A stretch of DNA of 6,789 bases. It comes from Oscillibacter sp. Its GTDB lineage: Bacteria > Bacillota > Clostridia > Oscillospirales > Oscillospiraceae. A model generated the notes under the pieces. That model was not told the DNA's origin. It made no database searches and worked only from the letters and a program-made list of their open reading frames with translations. Below, piece by piece: positions 6,665 to 6,789 of this stretch. The stretch lies in contig JAFSOM010000045.1 of the NCBI GenBank assembly GCA_017447005.1, positions 1 through 6,789 on the forward strand, written 5' to 3'. The stretch's first letter is position 1. Each line of letters opens with the position of its first letter. A program made the translations under genes and the position numbers.

Positions 6665-6789
6665 TCATCATCTTCCAGCAACGAATACGCCTGCATCACC
6701 TCATTCCTGTGCGTCATAGCCTGTATTGAATAAGAGACAGAACCGGCGATTGCTGTAGCAAATCCCAGTAGTGTCAAAAATGCCGGAAT
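6589..6789 (-). CDS. Unrecognised open frame with one hydrophobic segment; cut by the window edge
   Basis: One frame is open from the right edge for 66 codons to a TGA at 6589-6591. Its first part, FLTLLGFATAIAGSVSYSI, could be a membrane helix. It is followed by a polar stretch, QAMTHRNEVMQAYSLLEDDE. From about 6664 leftward it overlaps the SDR remnant in another frame, so its last 24 or so residues are probably not native sequence. I do not recognise a family. No start codon with a ribosome binding site is visible; the real start may lie outside the window. It could be the truncated 5' part of a small membrane protein, or it could be non-coding. Confidence 0.3.
   Translation of the reverse strand: MPAFLTLLGFATAIAGSVSYSIQAMTHRNEVMQAYSLLEDDEVWFCISAPTRRDSSRGKTSVLTAA

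Noticed and set aside
6722..6740. Resemblance to the 19-base Tn5 mosaic end used in sequencing libraries
   Set aside because: Only the last 11 bases match without interruption, with 14 of 19 matching overall. A leftover adapter should match fully, so this is more likely coincidence, although it lies near the suspect junction.
6749..6777. Possible promoter before the SDR remnant, with a perfect TTGACA on the minus strand (6772-6777)
   Set aside because: At 17-base spacing the -10 position reads AGCAAT, only three matches to consensus. The hexamer also lies in an open frame, so this is insufficient to call.
1..6789. CRISPR array, tRNA or rRNA genes, insertion sequences
   Set aside because: Reading both strands, I saw no regularly spaced direct repeats, no tRNA-like cloverleaf and no transposase.

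Overview
The window is almost entirely a Type I restriction-modification locus. All recognisable genes lie on the minus strand, so they read from the right edge to the left. The cassette genes have strong GGAGG-type ribosome binding sites. The integrase N-terminus, the DUF2442-like protein and the SDR tail all resemble proteins I associate with gut-type Clostridia (Bacillota). That placement is an inference from recalled family resemblance, not a search result. Most of the coding sequence is GC-rich: one hand-counted 60-base line in hsdR is 75% GC. The specificity domains of hsdS are clearly poorer in GC.

Layout in the direction of transcription (right to left). The first 125 bases or so (6665-6789) hold an open frame with one hydrophobic segment that I do not recognise. 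Next comes a 41-codon C-terminal remnant of a short-chain dehydrogenase/reductase (6539-6664), whose reading frame is lost at its upstream end. Then hsdR (6508-3743), a small DUF2442-type protein with a RelB-like tail (3724-3329), hsdS (3336-2005) and hsdM (1990-500). The four genes are separated by 18 bp, an 8-bp overlap and 14 bp, so they look like one transcription unit. A strong intrinsic terminator follows hsdM (428-483). Beyond it, on the same strand, the N-terminal 127 residues of a tyrosine recombinase run off the left edge.

How the genes should work together: HsdS carries two target-recognition domains and recruits two HsdM subunits to form a sequence-specific adenine methyltransferase. 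HsdR adds the DNA translocase and the PD-(D/E)XK nuclease that cuts unmodified DNA. The DUF2442-type protein sits inside the operon and its end overlaps the start of hsdS, so it is probably co-expressed with the system. Its function is unknown. The recombinase may be a shuffler of hsdS specificity domains or the integrase of a mobile island carrying the cassette. The window ends before this can be decided.

The core system is a known type. The parts most worth a second look are the inserted DUF2442/RelB-like gene, the recombinase next to the cassette, the R-S-M gene order, the Phe in HsdM motif I, and the broken SDR junction at the right edge.
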